A stretch of 12,893 nucleotides of DNA, taken from Methylococcaceae bacterium (lineage in GTDB: Bacteria > Pseudomonadota > Gammaproteobacteria > Methylococcales > Methylococcaceae). The notes beneath the pieces were generated by a model that was given only the letters and a program-made list of their open reading frames with translations, made no database searches and was not told the DNA's origin. A program made the translations under genes and the position numbers. Positions 7,814-12,893 of the stretch are shown piece by piece. Each line of letters starts with the position of its first letter. Positions within the stretch are counted from its first letter, which is position 1. The stretch spans positions 1 to 12,893 of the forward strand of contig VEPB01000210.1 of assembly GCA_012026715.1 (NCBI GenBank), in the 5' to 3' direction.

Positions 7814-7864
7814 TGTTTCATGGGTGTTTCAATGGTGAAACGGGGTCCGGGGTCGCGTTTCACC
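7814..7864. promoter_or_regulatory. Phased GTTTCA repeat array, candidate operator
   Basis: Four copies of GTTTCA/TGAAAC occur in about 50 bases. TGTTTCA at 7814-7820 and 7825-7831 are in direct orientation 11 bases apart. TGAAAC at 7836-7841 is inverted. GTTTCA at 7857-7862 is direct again. The last two lie inside a perfect 9-bp inverted repeat, GGTGAAACG (7834-7842) / CGTTTCACC (7856-7864). The second and third copies form another 6-bp inverted repeat with a 4-base spacer. Spacing near whole helical turns suggests cooperative protein binding. I do not recognise the regulator. Confidence 0.55.
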
Positions 7865-7895
7865 CCGGAAACGCCGGCTGCGGGAAACCCGCGCC

Positions 7896-7928
7896 AAAAC
7901 CGTTGCCGCCAGGGCAAACAGCGGTTTT
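7896..7928. other. Nested hairpin upstream of cydP
   Basis: AAAACCG (7896-7902) pairs with CGGTTTT (7922-7928). Directly inside, TTGCC (7903-7907) pairs with GGCAA (7913-7917) around a 5-base loop, leaving a 4-base bulge (7918-7921). It ends in four T residues, like a weak terminator or attenuator. It also overlaps the best plus-strand promoter candidate, so it may instead be a DNA-level site. Confidence 0.45.
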
Positions 7929-8041
7929 ATCGGAGCTGGCACGATACATGATATGGAATCAGCAAGTGCTAATGCACGGCGGGCGCCGGCAGCTGTACAC
8001 CCCGGATCACTTCACCAGGACAGCCATGCGAGGAACTAGCC

Positions 8042-8248
8042 ATGATGCGACTGGATCTGCCTGATCTCCGCCCAAATCGCGGCCTGCGCCGGGAATTGAC
8101 GATCGTTGTGGTCGTCAAGTTCCTGATACTGGCGCTGCTGTGGTACCTCGTTTTTCGGCACGATCCGGCCACAAGGCGGGCTTCCCCCGTCGATCTGTTC
8201 GCCGCATCACAGGTTTCTTCCATGACTAACAACGGAGCAGCGCCATGA
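8042..8248 (+). CDS. cydP: Small cytochrome bd-associated subunit, CydP-like
   Basis: This is a 68-residue, single-helix membrane protein: a basic N-terminus (LRRELT, about 15-20), one transmembrane segment (about 20-38, rich in V, L, W and F), then a polar tail. The pattern R-x-L-R-R-E-L, hydrophobic helix with a central Lys (K26), then LW, together with its place directly before cydA, fits the small putative bd-oxidase subunit called CydP in gammaproteobacteria. CydP itself is little characterised. Two adjacent ATG codons start the frame, with a GAGG ribosome site 8 bases upstream of the first. The stop codon overlaps the cydA start by four bases (ATGA), so translation of the two is coupled. 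The tail carries the cydA ribosome site (GGAG) in its codons. The call rests on context plus pattern. Confidence 0.75.
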   Translation: MMRLDLPDLRPNRGLRRELTIVVVVKFLILALLWYLVFRHDPATRRASPVDLFAASQVSSMTNNGAAP

Positions 8249-9801
8249 TTACCGGTGAAGATGTCGTCGACCTCTCCAGGCTGCAGTTCGGCCTGACCGC
8301 CCTCTACCACTTCCTGTTCGTGCCGCTCACCCTCGGCATGACCTTTTTGCTGGGGATCATGGAGTCGGTTTACGTGATGACCGGCAAGCAGGTCTACAAG
8401 GACATGACCCGGTACTGGGGCAAGCTGTTCGGCATCAACTTCGCCATGGGGGTGACCACCGGCATCACCCTGGAGTTTCAGTTCGGAACCAACTGGGCCT
8501 ATTACTCCCACTACGTCGGCGACATCTTCGGACCGCTGCTGGCCAGCGAAGGCTGGATGGCCTTCTTCCTGGAATCGACGCTGGTGGGGCTGTTCTTCTT
8601 CGGCTGGGATCGCCTCAGCAAGGTCCAGCACCTCACGGTCACCTGGCTGCTGGCTTTCGGCACCAATTTCTCTGCGTTGTGGATTCTGCTGGCCAACGGC
8701 TGGATGCAATACCCGGTAGGTTCCGAATTCAATTTCGACACCCTGCGCATGGAGATGACCAGCTTCGCCGACGTCTTCTTCAATCCGGTGGCCCAGGTGA
8801 AGTTCGTCCACACCGTGGCGGCGGGCTATGTGACCGGCTCCATGTTCGTCCTGGGGATCAGTTCCTGGTTCCTGCTCCACCAGCGCGACGTCGGTTTCGC
8901 CCGGCGTTCCTTTTCCATCGCTTCGGCGTTCGGCTTAGCCTCGGTGCTGTCGGTCATCGTGCTGGGAGACGAAAGCGGCTATACCTCCGGTGAAGTGCAG
9001 AAGATCAAGCTGGCCGCCATCGAGGCGGAATGGGAAACCCATCCGGCGCCAGCCGGCTTTACCCTGATCGGTTTCCCCGATCAGGAACGCCAGGAAACCG
9101 CGTTTGCCATCAAGCTGCCGTGGGTGCTGGGGCTGATCGCCACCCGCTCCATCGACGAGGATGTCAAAGGCATCAAGGATTTGCGCCAGGAGAGCATTTC
9201 CCACATCAAGAGCGGCATGGTGGCTTACGGAGAGCTTCAAAAGATGCGCGAGGGGGATAAATCACCCGCGGTCAAGACCGCTTTCGATCAGCACAAGGCC
9301 GATCTCGGCTATGGCTTGCTGTTGAAGAAGTACACCGAAAAGGTGACCGATGCCAGCGAGGCGCAGCTCGCTCAGGCTGGCGACGACACCATTCCGAAGG
9401 TCGCGCCGCTGTTCTGGACGTTCCGCATCATGGTCGTATCCGGCTTCACCATGCTGTTTGTGTTCGCCATGGCGCTTTATCACTGCGCCACCCGCACCGC
9501 CGACCAGAAACCCTGGCTGCTGAAGCTGGCCGTGTGGAGCATTCCGCTGCCCTGGATTGCCGCCGAGACTGGCTGGTTCGTCGCCGAATACGGCCGCCAG
9601 CCCTGGACCATCGCCGGGGTATTGCCGACCCACATGAGCGTGTCCCACCTGAGTTCCGGGCAGCTCTGGTTCAGCATGGGCGGCCTGGTGACGTTCTATA
9701 CGGTTCTGCTGATCATCGAGCTGTACTTGATGCTGAAGTACATCCGGCTGGGACCTTCGAGCCTGCACACCGGGCGGTATTTTCTGGAAGGAAAGGCGTA
9801 G
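8245..9801 (+). CDS. cydA: Cytochrome bd ubiquinol oxidase subunit I
   Basis: CydA is the catalytic subunit of cytochrome bd. It oxidises quinol and reduces oxygen to water in the inner membrane, with high oxygen affinity and no proton pumping. The 518 residues match the E. coli long-Q-loop form (522) in length and detail. The heme ligands are all present: H22 (b595), H189 and M396 (b558). Quinol-site residues K253 and E260 lie in GDESGYTSGEVQKIKLAAIE. The conserved acids E102, E110 and E441 and the motif GWFVAEYGRQPW (443-454) are intact. The long Q loop runs from about 245 to 385. The ATG overlaps the cydP stop, with GGAG 8 bases upstream. The stop codon TAG lies inside the repeat that separates this gene from cydB. 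Confidence 0.98.
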   Translation: MITGEDVVDLSRLQFGLTALYHFLFVPLTLGMTFLLGIMESVYVMTGKQVYKDMTRYWGKLFGINFAMGVTTGITLEFQFGTNWAYYSHYVGDIFGPLLASEGWMAFFLESTLVGLFFFGWDRLSKVQHLTVTWLLAFGTNFSALWILLANGWMQYPVGSEFNFDTLRMEMTSFADVFFNPVAQVKFVHTVAAGYVTGSMFVLGISSWFLLHQRDVGFARRSFSIASAFGLASVLSVIVLGDESGYTSGEVQKIKLAAIEAEWETHPAPAGFTLIGFPDQERQETAFAIKLPWVLGLIATRSIDEDVKGIKDLRQESISHIKSGMVAYGELQKMREGDKSPAVKTAFDQHKADLGYGLLLKKYTEKVTDASEAQLAQAGDDTIPKVAPLFWTFRIMVVSGFTMLFVFAMALYHCATRTADQKPWLLKLAVWSIPLPWIAAETGWFVAEYGRQPWTIAGVLPTHMSVSHLSSGQLWFSMGGLVTFYTVLLIIELYLMLKYIRLGPSSLHTGRYFLEGKA

Positions 9802-9876
9802 GTTGGGTTAGCGCAGCGTAACCCAACGACCGAACGTCCCTGTTGGGTTAATGCCTGGCGGCCTAACCCAACCTAC
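9798..9876. repeat. REP/BIME-like palindromic element between cydA and cydB
   Basis: The element is bounded by perfect 13-base inverted ends, GTAGGTTGGGTTA (9798-9810) and TAACCCAACCTAC (9864-9876). Inside are a second pair, TAACCCAAC (9819-9827) and GTTGGGTTA (9842-9850). Read in order, this gives two back-to-back hairpins (9802-9827 and 9842-9872), the layout of a bacterial interspersed mosaic element. Very similar GTTGGGTTA...TAACCCAAC palindromes are, from general knowledge, dispersed in many bacterial genomes and probably moved by REP-associated transposases. Here the left end provides the cydA stop codon. The hairpins may affect mRNA stability or the CydA:CydB ratio. Confidence 0.85.
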
Positions 9877-9886
9877 AGAATCTTTT

Positions 9887-9891
9887 GGGAG
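9887..9891 (+). promoter_or_regulatory. Ribosome binding site deciding the cydB start
   Basis: GGGAG lies 7 bases before the ATG at 9899. It supports that start over the in-frame ATG at 9851, which lies inside the palindromic repeat and would add 16 residues with no counterpart in CydB. Confidence 0.85.
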
Positions 9892-9898
9892 CACGAAC

Positions 9899-11035
9899 AT
9901 GATCGACTATGAAACTATCCGCGTCATTTGGTGGCTGTTTACCGGCGTGGTCGCCATCGGCTTCACCGTGACCGAAGGCTTCGACTTCGGCATCGGCGCC
10001 TTGTTGCCTTTCCTCGGCAAGAGCGACGTGGAGCGCCGCGTCATCCTCAACACCATCGGCCCTAACTGGGAAGGCAACCAAGTCTGGCTGATCCTGCTGG
10101 GCGGCGCCTTGTTCGCCGTGTGGCCGCCCTTGTACGCCACACTGTTCTCCGGCCTCTACGTGGCCATGCTGCTGGTGCTGTTCTCCCTGTTCATGCGGCC
10201 GACCGGCTTCGACTTTCGCAGCAAGGTGGACGATCCAACCTGGCGCAACGCCTGGGATTGGGCCCTGTTCGCCGGCGGCGCGCTGCCGCCCATCCTGTTG
10301 GGGGTGTTGGTGGGGAATCTGGTGCAGGGCCTGCCTTATCGGTTGGATCAGGACCTGAGGACCTTTTACGAAGGCAGCTTCTGGGCGCTGCTCAACCCCT
10401 TCGCACTGTTGTGCGGCGTGGTGGGCTTGGCGGGCATGGCCTTCCACGGCGCCATTTACTTGGGCTGGCGGACCGAAGGCGTGATTCACCGCCGCGCTTG
10501 CGCCGTGCTGGATCTGTTGGGGCCGGTGTTCCTGGTGGGACTGACGGTGGCCATCCTGTGGACCATCGCCGCATTCGGCCGGCCGGAAATCACCTCCATG
10601 GCCGATACGGCGGCACCTTCCAATCCGCTCAACAAGACCGTCACCTTGAACAACAGTTGGTTGGCCCATTTCGCGGCGCACCCCTGGATGTGGGCGGCCC
10701 CGGTGGTCGGTGTCGCCGGCATGCTGACGGCATGGTTGACCGGCCGCAAGGGCTCTTCGGGATTGGCCTTCTTGAGCAGTTCCATCGGAATCTCGGGGGT
10801 TTTGCTGACCTTGGGATTTGCCCTGTTCCCGTTCCTGCTGATCTCGTCCATCGATCCCCGCTCCAGCTACACCATCTGGGATGCCAGCGCCAGCCATTTC
10901 AACCTGCTGCTGTCGTTCTGGATCACCGTGGTGTTCCTGCCCATCGTGCTGCTCTATACCCGCTGGGCCTACAAGGTCATGTGGGGCAAGGTCACCGAGC
11001 GGGACATCCTGCAGGACAGTCATACCCTTTACTGA
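9899..11035 (+). CDS. cydB: Cytochrome bd ubiquinol oxidase subunit II
   Basis: CydB is the second large subunit of cytochrome bd; it stabilises the complex and lines a proton path but carries no heme ligands. From the ATG at 9899 it has 378 residues, against 379 in E. coli, beginning MIDYETIRVIWW as expected. Conserved stretches include GFDFGIGALLPFLG, the GNQVW motif (59-63), GGALFAVWP, RPTGFDFRSK (about 101-110), ASxxNPLNK-like PSNPLNKTV, and the C-terminal IVLLYTRWAYKVMWGKV. Where E. coli has Asp26 and Asp58, this protein has Glu26 (VTEGFD) and Glu58 (WEGN), conservative changes seen in other CydB families. About nine hydrophobic helices are readable. It is 97 bases after cydA because of the palindromic element, and 15 bases before cydX. 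Confidence 0.97.
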   Translation: MIDYETIRVIWWLFTGVVAIGFTVTEGFDFGIGALLPFLGKSDVERRVILNTIGPNWEGNQVWLILLGGALFAVWPPLYATLFSGLYVAMLLVLFSLFMRPTGFDFRSKVDDPTWRNAWDWALFAGGALPPILLGVLVGNLVQGLPYRLDQDLRTFYEGSFWALLNPFALLCGVVGLAGMAFHGAIYLGWRTEGVIHRRACAVLDLLGPVFLVGLTVAILWTIAAFGRPEITSMADTAAPSNPLNKTVTLNNSWLAHFAAHPWMWAAPVVGVAGMLTAWLTGRKGSSGLAFLSSSIGISGVLLTLGFALFPFLLISSIDPRSSYTIWDASASHFNLLLSFWITVVFLPIVLLYTRWAYKVMWGKVTERDILQDSHTLY

Positions 11036-11050
11036 AGAGGAGAACGCATC

Positions 11051-11194
11051 ATGTGGTACTTCACCTGGATCTTGGGCGTCGCCTTCGCCTCCGCTTTCGG
11101 CGTCATCAACGCCATGTGGCTGGAATCAGTGTGCGATATCGACGGACACGGGGCGGATCCATCCTGCGAGCCGCCTACCAGCAAGGGGCGATGA
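11051..11194 (+). CDS. cydX: Cytochrome bd small subunit CydX (YbgT family)
   Basis: This 47-residue single-helix subunit is needed for stability and activity of cytochrome bd in E. coli. It starts MWYFTWILGVAFASAFGVIN, nearly the E. coli CydX N-terminus, and has the conserved Glu (E25) after the helix. An AGGAG ribosome site lies 8 bases before the ATG, and the gene follows cydB by 15 bases. The tail after residue 26 is about ten residues longer than in E. coli and carries two cysteines (C28 and C39) and an acidic stretch. It is the last gene of the cyd operon; a strong terminator begins 9 bases after its stop. Confidence 0.96.
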   Translation: MWYFTWILGVAFASAFGVINAMWLESVCDIDGHGADPSCEPPTSKGR

Positions 11195-11202
11195 CCAAGC
11201 CC

Positions 11203-11254
11203 GGCGGCGGCCCGTTCCCGAAGCTTGCCGGTGGCGGGCCGCCGCCTCTTTTTT
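11203..11254 (+). terminator. Strong rho-independent terminator of the cyd operon
   Basis: A perfect 12-bp GC-rich stem, GGCGGCGGCCCG (11203-11214) / CGGGCCGCCGCC (11235-11246), with a 20-base loop is followed by TCTTTTTT (11247-11254). It lies immediately after cydX, so it closes cydPABX. Only 30 bases separate it from the next gene. Confidence 0.92.
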
Positions 11255-11284
11255 GCAATGAGTCAGAACTGAGATGAACAAGCC

Positions 11285-11506
11285 ATGACTACCGACCGCA
11301 TTGTCCGCATCGTCGCCGGTACCTTCGTCCTGCTGTCCCTGAGCCTGGGCGTGGAGGCCAGCCCGCTGTTTCACAGCAGCAACTGGCTGTGGTTCACCGC
11401 CTTTGTCGGTGCCAATTTGCTACAGAGCGGATTTACCCAGTTTTGTCCGCTGGAGATCGTCCTGAAAAAACTGGGCGTGCCGGAAGCCTGCCAAAGTCGC
11501 GGCTAA
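11285..11506 (+). CDS. DUF2892 (YgaP-like) two-helix inner membrane protein
   Basis: This 73-residue protein has two membrane helices (about 8-25 and 33-52) and the DUF2892 pattern: an early R-I-V-R-I-V-A-G, then VGANLLQSGFTQFCPL (41-56) and KKLGVPEAC (61-69). The same domain forms the membrane part of E. coli YgaP, where it is fused to a rhodanese; here it stands alone with C54 and C69. DUF2892 genes are often found near sulfur or persulfide genes, which fits sqr 53 bases downstream, but the molecular function is unknown. The ATG at 11285 has only a weak GAG-type ribosome site. With a terminator 30 bases upstream there is little room for a separate promoter, so it may depend on read-through or on a promoter within cydX. 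Confidence 0.85.
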   Translation: MTTDRIVRIVAGTFVLLSLSLGVEASPLFHSSNWLWFTAFVGANLLQSGFTQFCPLEIVLKKLGVPEACQSRG

Positions 11507-11548
11507 GGTTCGCATGCCCCCTGAAAACCACCATCCCCATCCCTAATC

Positions 11549-11553
11549 GGAGG
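11549..11553 (+). promoter_or_regulatory. Ribosome binding site deciding the sqr start
   Basis: A full GGAGG lies 6 bases before the ATG at 11560. The frame stays open upstream to 11389, but that part overlaps the DUF2892 gene and has no SQR-like sequence, so 11560 is the start. Confidence 0.92.
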
Positions 11554-11559
11554 AAGACA

Positions 11560-12837
11560 ATGGCTAAAATCGTGATCGTCGGCGCCGGTATCGGCGGCAT
11601 TCCCATGGCATTCGAAATGAAGGAAATGGCTCGTAAGGAGGACGAGGTGATCGTCGTCGCCGACACCCCCACCTTCCATTTCGTCCCCTCCAATCCCTGG
11701 GTCGCGGTCAACTGGCGCAAGCCGACCGATATCAAGGTGGAGCTGGCGCCGGTCTTCAAGAAGAAAAAGATCACCTTCATCCAGCAAAAGGTGACCCGCT
11801 TCGATCCCGCTAACAACCGCCTGGAACTGGCCGACGGCGGTAGCGTGGACTACGACTATCTCATCATCGCCACCGGTCCCAAGCTGGCCTTCGAAGAGGT
11901 TCCGGGACTGGGGCCGCAGGGGCATACCCAGTCGGTCTGCCACGTGGACCACGCCGGCGAGTCCGGCGAGTTCTGGGACGGCTTCGTCAAGGACCCGGGC
12001 CCCATCGTCATCGGAGCAGTGCAGGGCGCCTCGTGCTTCGGTCCCGCCTATGAATACCTGTTCATCGCCGAGACCGATTTGCGCAAGCGCAAGATCCGCG
12101 ACAAGGTGAAGATGACCTATGTCACCTCCGAGCCCTACATCGGCCATTTGGGTTTGGGCGGAGTGGGCGACACCAAGGGGCTGCTCGAAAGTGCCTTGCG
12201 CGACAAGCACATCGACTGGATCTGCAATGCCAAGGTGGACAAGATCGAGGCCGGCAAGATGTATGTCACCGAGGTGGACGAGAATGGCCAGGAGAAAAAG
12301 AAGCACGAACTCCCGTTCAAGCACAGCATGATGCTGCCGGCCTTCAAGGGCGTGGATGCGTTGACGGGCGTGGAAGGGCTGGTGAATCCCCGCGGGTTCG
12401 TCCTGGTGGATGAACATCAGCGCAATCCCACGTACAAGAACGTCTATTCCATCGGCGTGTGCATCGCGATTCCGCCGTTGAGCCAGACCCCGGTTCCGAC
12501 CGGCACGCCCAAGACCGGATACATGATCGAGTCCATGGTCACGGCCACCGCCCACAATGTTCGTGAACAGCTGGACGGCAAGGACCCGACCCACAAGGCC
12601 ACCTGGAATGCCCTGTGCCTGGCGGATTTCGGCGATACCGGCGTGGCCTTCCTGGCGATGCCGCAAATTCCGCCGCGCAATGTGCAATGGGCATCCTCCG
12701 GAAAGTGGGTGCATCTGGCGAAAATTGCCTACGAAAAATACTTCATGCGGAAGGTGCGCAAGGGGATCAGCGAACCGACCTACGAACGACTGACCTTGAA
12801 GGCGATGGGTATCATGCGGTTGAAGAAGCACGGATAA
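11560..12837 (+). CDS. sqr: Sulfide:quinone oxidoreductase (FAD-dependent)
   Basis: SQR oxidises sulfide to zero-valent sulfur or polysulfide and passes the electrons through FAD to the quinone pool, sitting on the membrane surface. The 425 residues start with the FAD-binding fold VGAGIGG (7-13); the second flavin motif is IIATGPKLAFE (102-112). The three redox cysteines are in place: C127 (SVCHVDHA), C159 (GASCFGPAYEY) and C353 (TWNALCLADFGD). They correspond by recalled sequence to C128, C160 and C356 of the Acidithiobacillus ferrooxidans enzyme. Other conserved blocks are TSEPYIGHLGLGGVGD (189-204), FVLVDEHQRNP (280-290) and PKTGYMIESMV (317-327). The C-terminal end (about 383-425) is a basic, amphipathic region expected to hold the protein to the membrane. 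Flavocytochrome c sulfide dehydrogenase is a less likely alternative, since no signal peptide is present. It follows the DUF2892 gene and the bd oxidase operon. Confidence 0.95.
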   Translation: MAKIVIVGAGIGGIPMAFEMKEMARKEDEVIVVADTPTFHFVPSNPWVAVNWRKPTDIKVELAPVFKKKKITFIQQKVTRFDPANNRLELADGGSVDYDYLIIATGPKLAFEEVPGLGPQGHTQSVCHVDHAGESGEFWDGFVKDPGPIVIGAVQGASCFGPAYEYLFIAETDLRKRKIRDKVKMTYVTSEPYIGHLGLGGVGDTKGLLESALRDKHIDWICNAKVDKIEAGKMYVTEVDENGQEKKKHELPFKHSMMLPAFKGVDALTGVEGLVNPRGFVLVDEHQRNPTYKNVYSIGVCIAIPPLSQTPVPTGTPKTGYMIESMVTATAHNVREQLDGKDPTHKATWNALCLADFGDTGVAFLAMPQIPPRNVQWASSGKWVHLAKIAYEKYFMRKVRKGISEPTYERLTLKAMGIMRLKKHG

Positions 12838-12860
12838 CGATCCATAGGGGAGGGGGCATA

Positions 12861-12889
12861 AACCCGAGACAGGCGCATGGCCGCGGGTT
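12861..12889 (+). terminator. Possible terminator hairpin after sqr, cut by window end
   Basis: AACCCG (12861-12866) pairs with CGGGTT (12884-12889), with a small inner GGC/GCC pairing in the 17-base loop. It begins 23 bases after the sqr stop. The window ends four bases later, so any T run cannot be seen. Confidence 0.35.
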
Positions 12890-12893
12890 GAAG

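Larger units (their letters stand above)
7717..8041. promoter_or_regulatory. Divergent control region between moaB and cydP
   Basis: These 325 bases hold no gene and must contain the promoters of both the cyd operon (+) and the moaB unit (-). They contain the GTTTCA repeat array (7814-7864), a small palindrome GCGGG-AAA-CCCGC (7880-7892), and a nested hairpin (7896-7928). A weak plus-strand promoter candidate is TTGCCG (7903-7908), 17 bases, TTTATC (7926-7931); it overlaps the hairpin. A weak minus-strand candidate is TTGTCG about 17 bases before TAGCTT, near 7758-7790. None of these boxes is close to consensus, so expression may need an activator. Two near-miss sites (FNR-like and sigma-54-like) are discussed among the rejected items. 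Confidence 0.6.

Noticed and set aside
7937..7952. Sigma-54-type promoter beginning TGGCACG
   Set aside because: The -24 half matches well, but the -12 half reads ATGAT instead of TTGCW and lacks the essential GC.
7948..7962. FNR/ANR-like site ATGAT-ATGGA-ATCAG upstream of cydP
   Set aside because: Both half sites match 4 of 5 bases, which is tempting for a bd oxidase, but the spacer is 5 bases instead of the required 4. It would need a binding test to be credible.
9851..9898. Upstream ATG giving CydB 16 extra residues
   Set aside because: This start lies inside the palindromic repeat, has no ribosome site, and the extra residues have no counterpart in CydB; the ATG at 9899 has GGGAG and gives the normal length.
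9863..11023. A 386-residue open frame antisense to cydB
   Set aside because: It is extremely rich in Gln, His and Gly, covers exactly the cydB gene, and resembles no protein family; it is a shadow of cydB codon use.
11389..11559. Upstream extension of the sqr frame by 57 residues
   Set aside because: It overlaps the DUF2892 gene in another frame, precedes the canonical flavin-binding N-terminus, and a full GGAGG marks 11560 as the start.
11503..12831. A 442-residue open frame antisense to sqr on the minus strand
   Set aside because: It mirrors a gene with intact SQR motifs, has a His/Gly/Arg-rich composition typical of antisense frames in GC-rich DNA, and no ribosome site or family match.

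Overview
The window looks like the chromosome of a GC-rich gammaproteobacterium. DnaJ, MoaB, long-Q-loop CydA/CydB, CydX and the small CydP-type subunit are all of gammaproteobacterial type. Together with a sulfide:quinone oxidoreductase (SQR) resembling the Acidithiobacillus ferrooxidans enzyme, they suggest a sulfur-exposed or microaerobic lineage such as Methylococcales or Chromatiales. That placement is inference; no 16S or other decisive marker is present.

Layout: bases 1-815 (+) carry the 3' two thirds of dnaJ, followed by a compact bidirectional terminator (889-914). Three transcription blocks follow. On the minus strand, 923-3361 encodes a membrane-anchored GAF-PAS-GGDEF-EAL cyclic-di-GMP protein. 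Upstream of it lies a 477-bp gene-free stretch with a perfect inverted repeat. Also on the minus strand, reading from 7716 down to 3839, is a tight three-gene unit: moaB (molybdenum cofactor), an nnrU-like membrane protein and a five-PAS SpoIIE/PP2C phosphatase. On the plus strand, diverging from moaB across a 325-bp region rich in repeats and hairpins, is the cytochrome bd operon cydP-cydA-cydB-cydX. It ends in a strong rho-independent terminator (11203-11254). A DUF2892 membrane protein and sqr follow to the right edge.

How the genes may work together: SQR puts electrons from sulfide into the quinone pool. Cytochrome bd oxidises quinol at low oxygen and, from work on E. coli, tolerates sulfide better than heme-copper oxidases. 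The cluster therefore reads as a sulfide-oxidising, low-oxygen respiratory module. The divergent phosphatase has a FixL-like (candidate heme) PAS domain and a LOV-like (candidate flavin) PAS domain whose photo-adduct cysteine is replaced by methionine. It is therefore a candidate oxygen/redox sensor, placed back-to-back with the oxidase and co-transcribed with moaB and nnrU, genes usually linked to molybdoenzyme or nitrogen-oxide respiration. This sensor unit and the shared, repeat-rich control region are the most novel part of the window.

A 79-bp REP/BIME-like palindrome pair sits between cydA and cydB and supplies the cydA stop codon.
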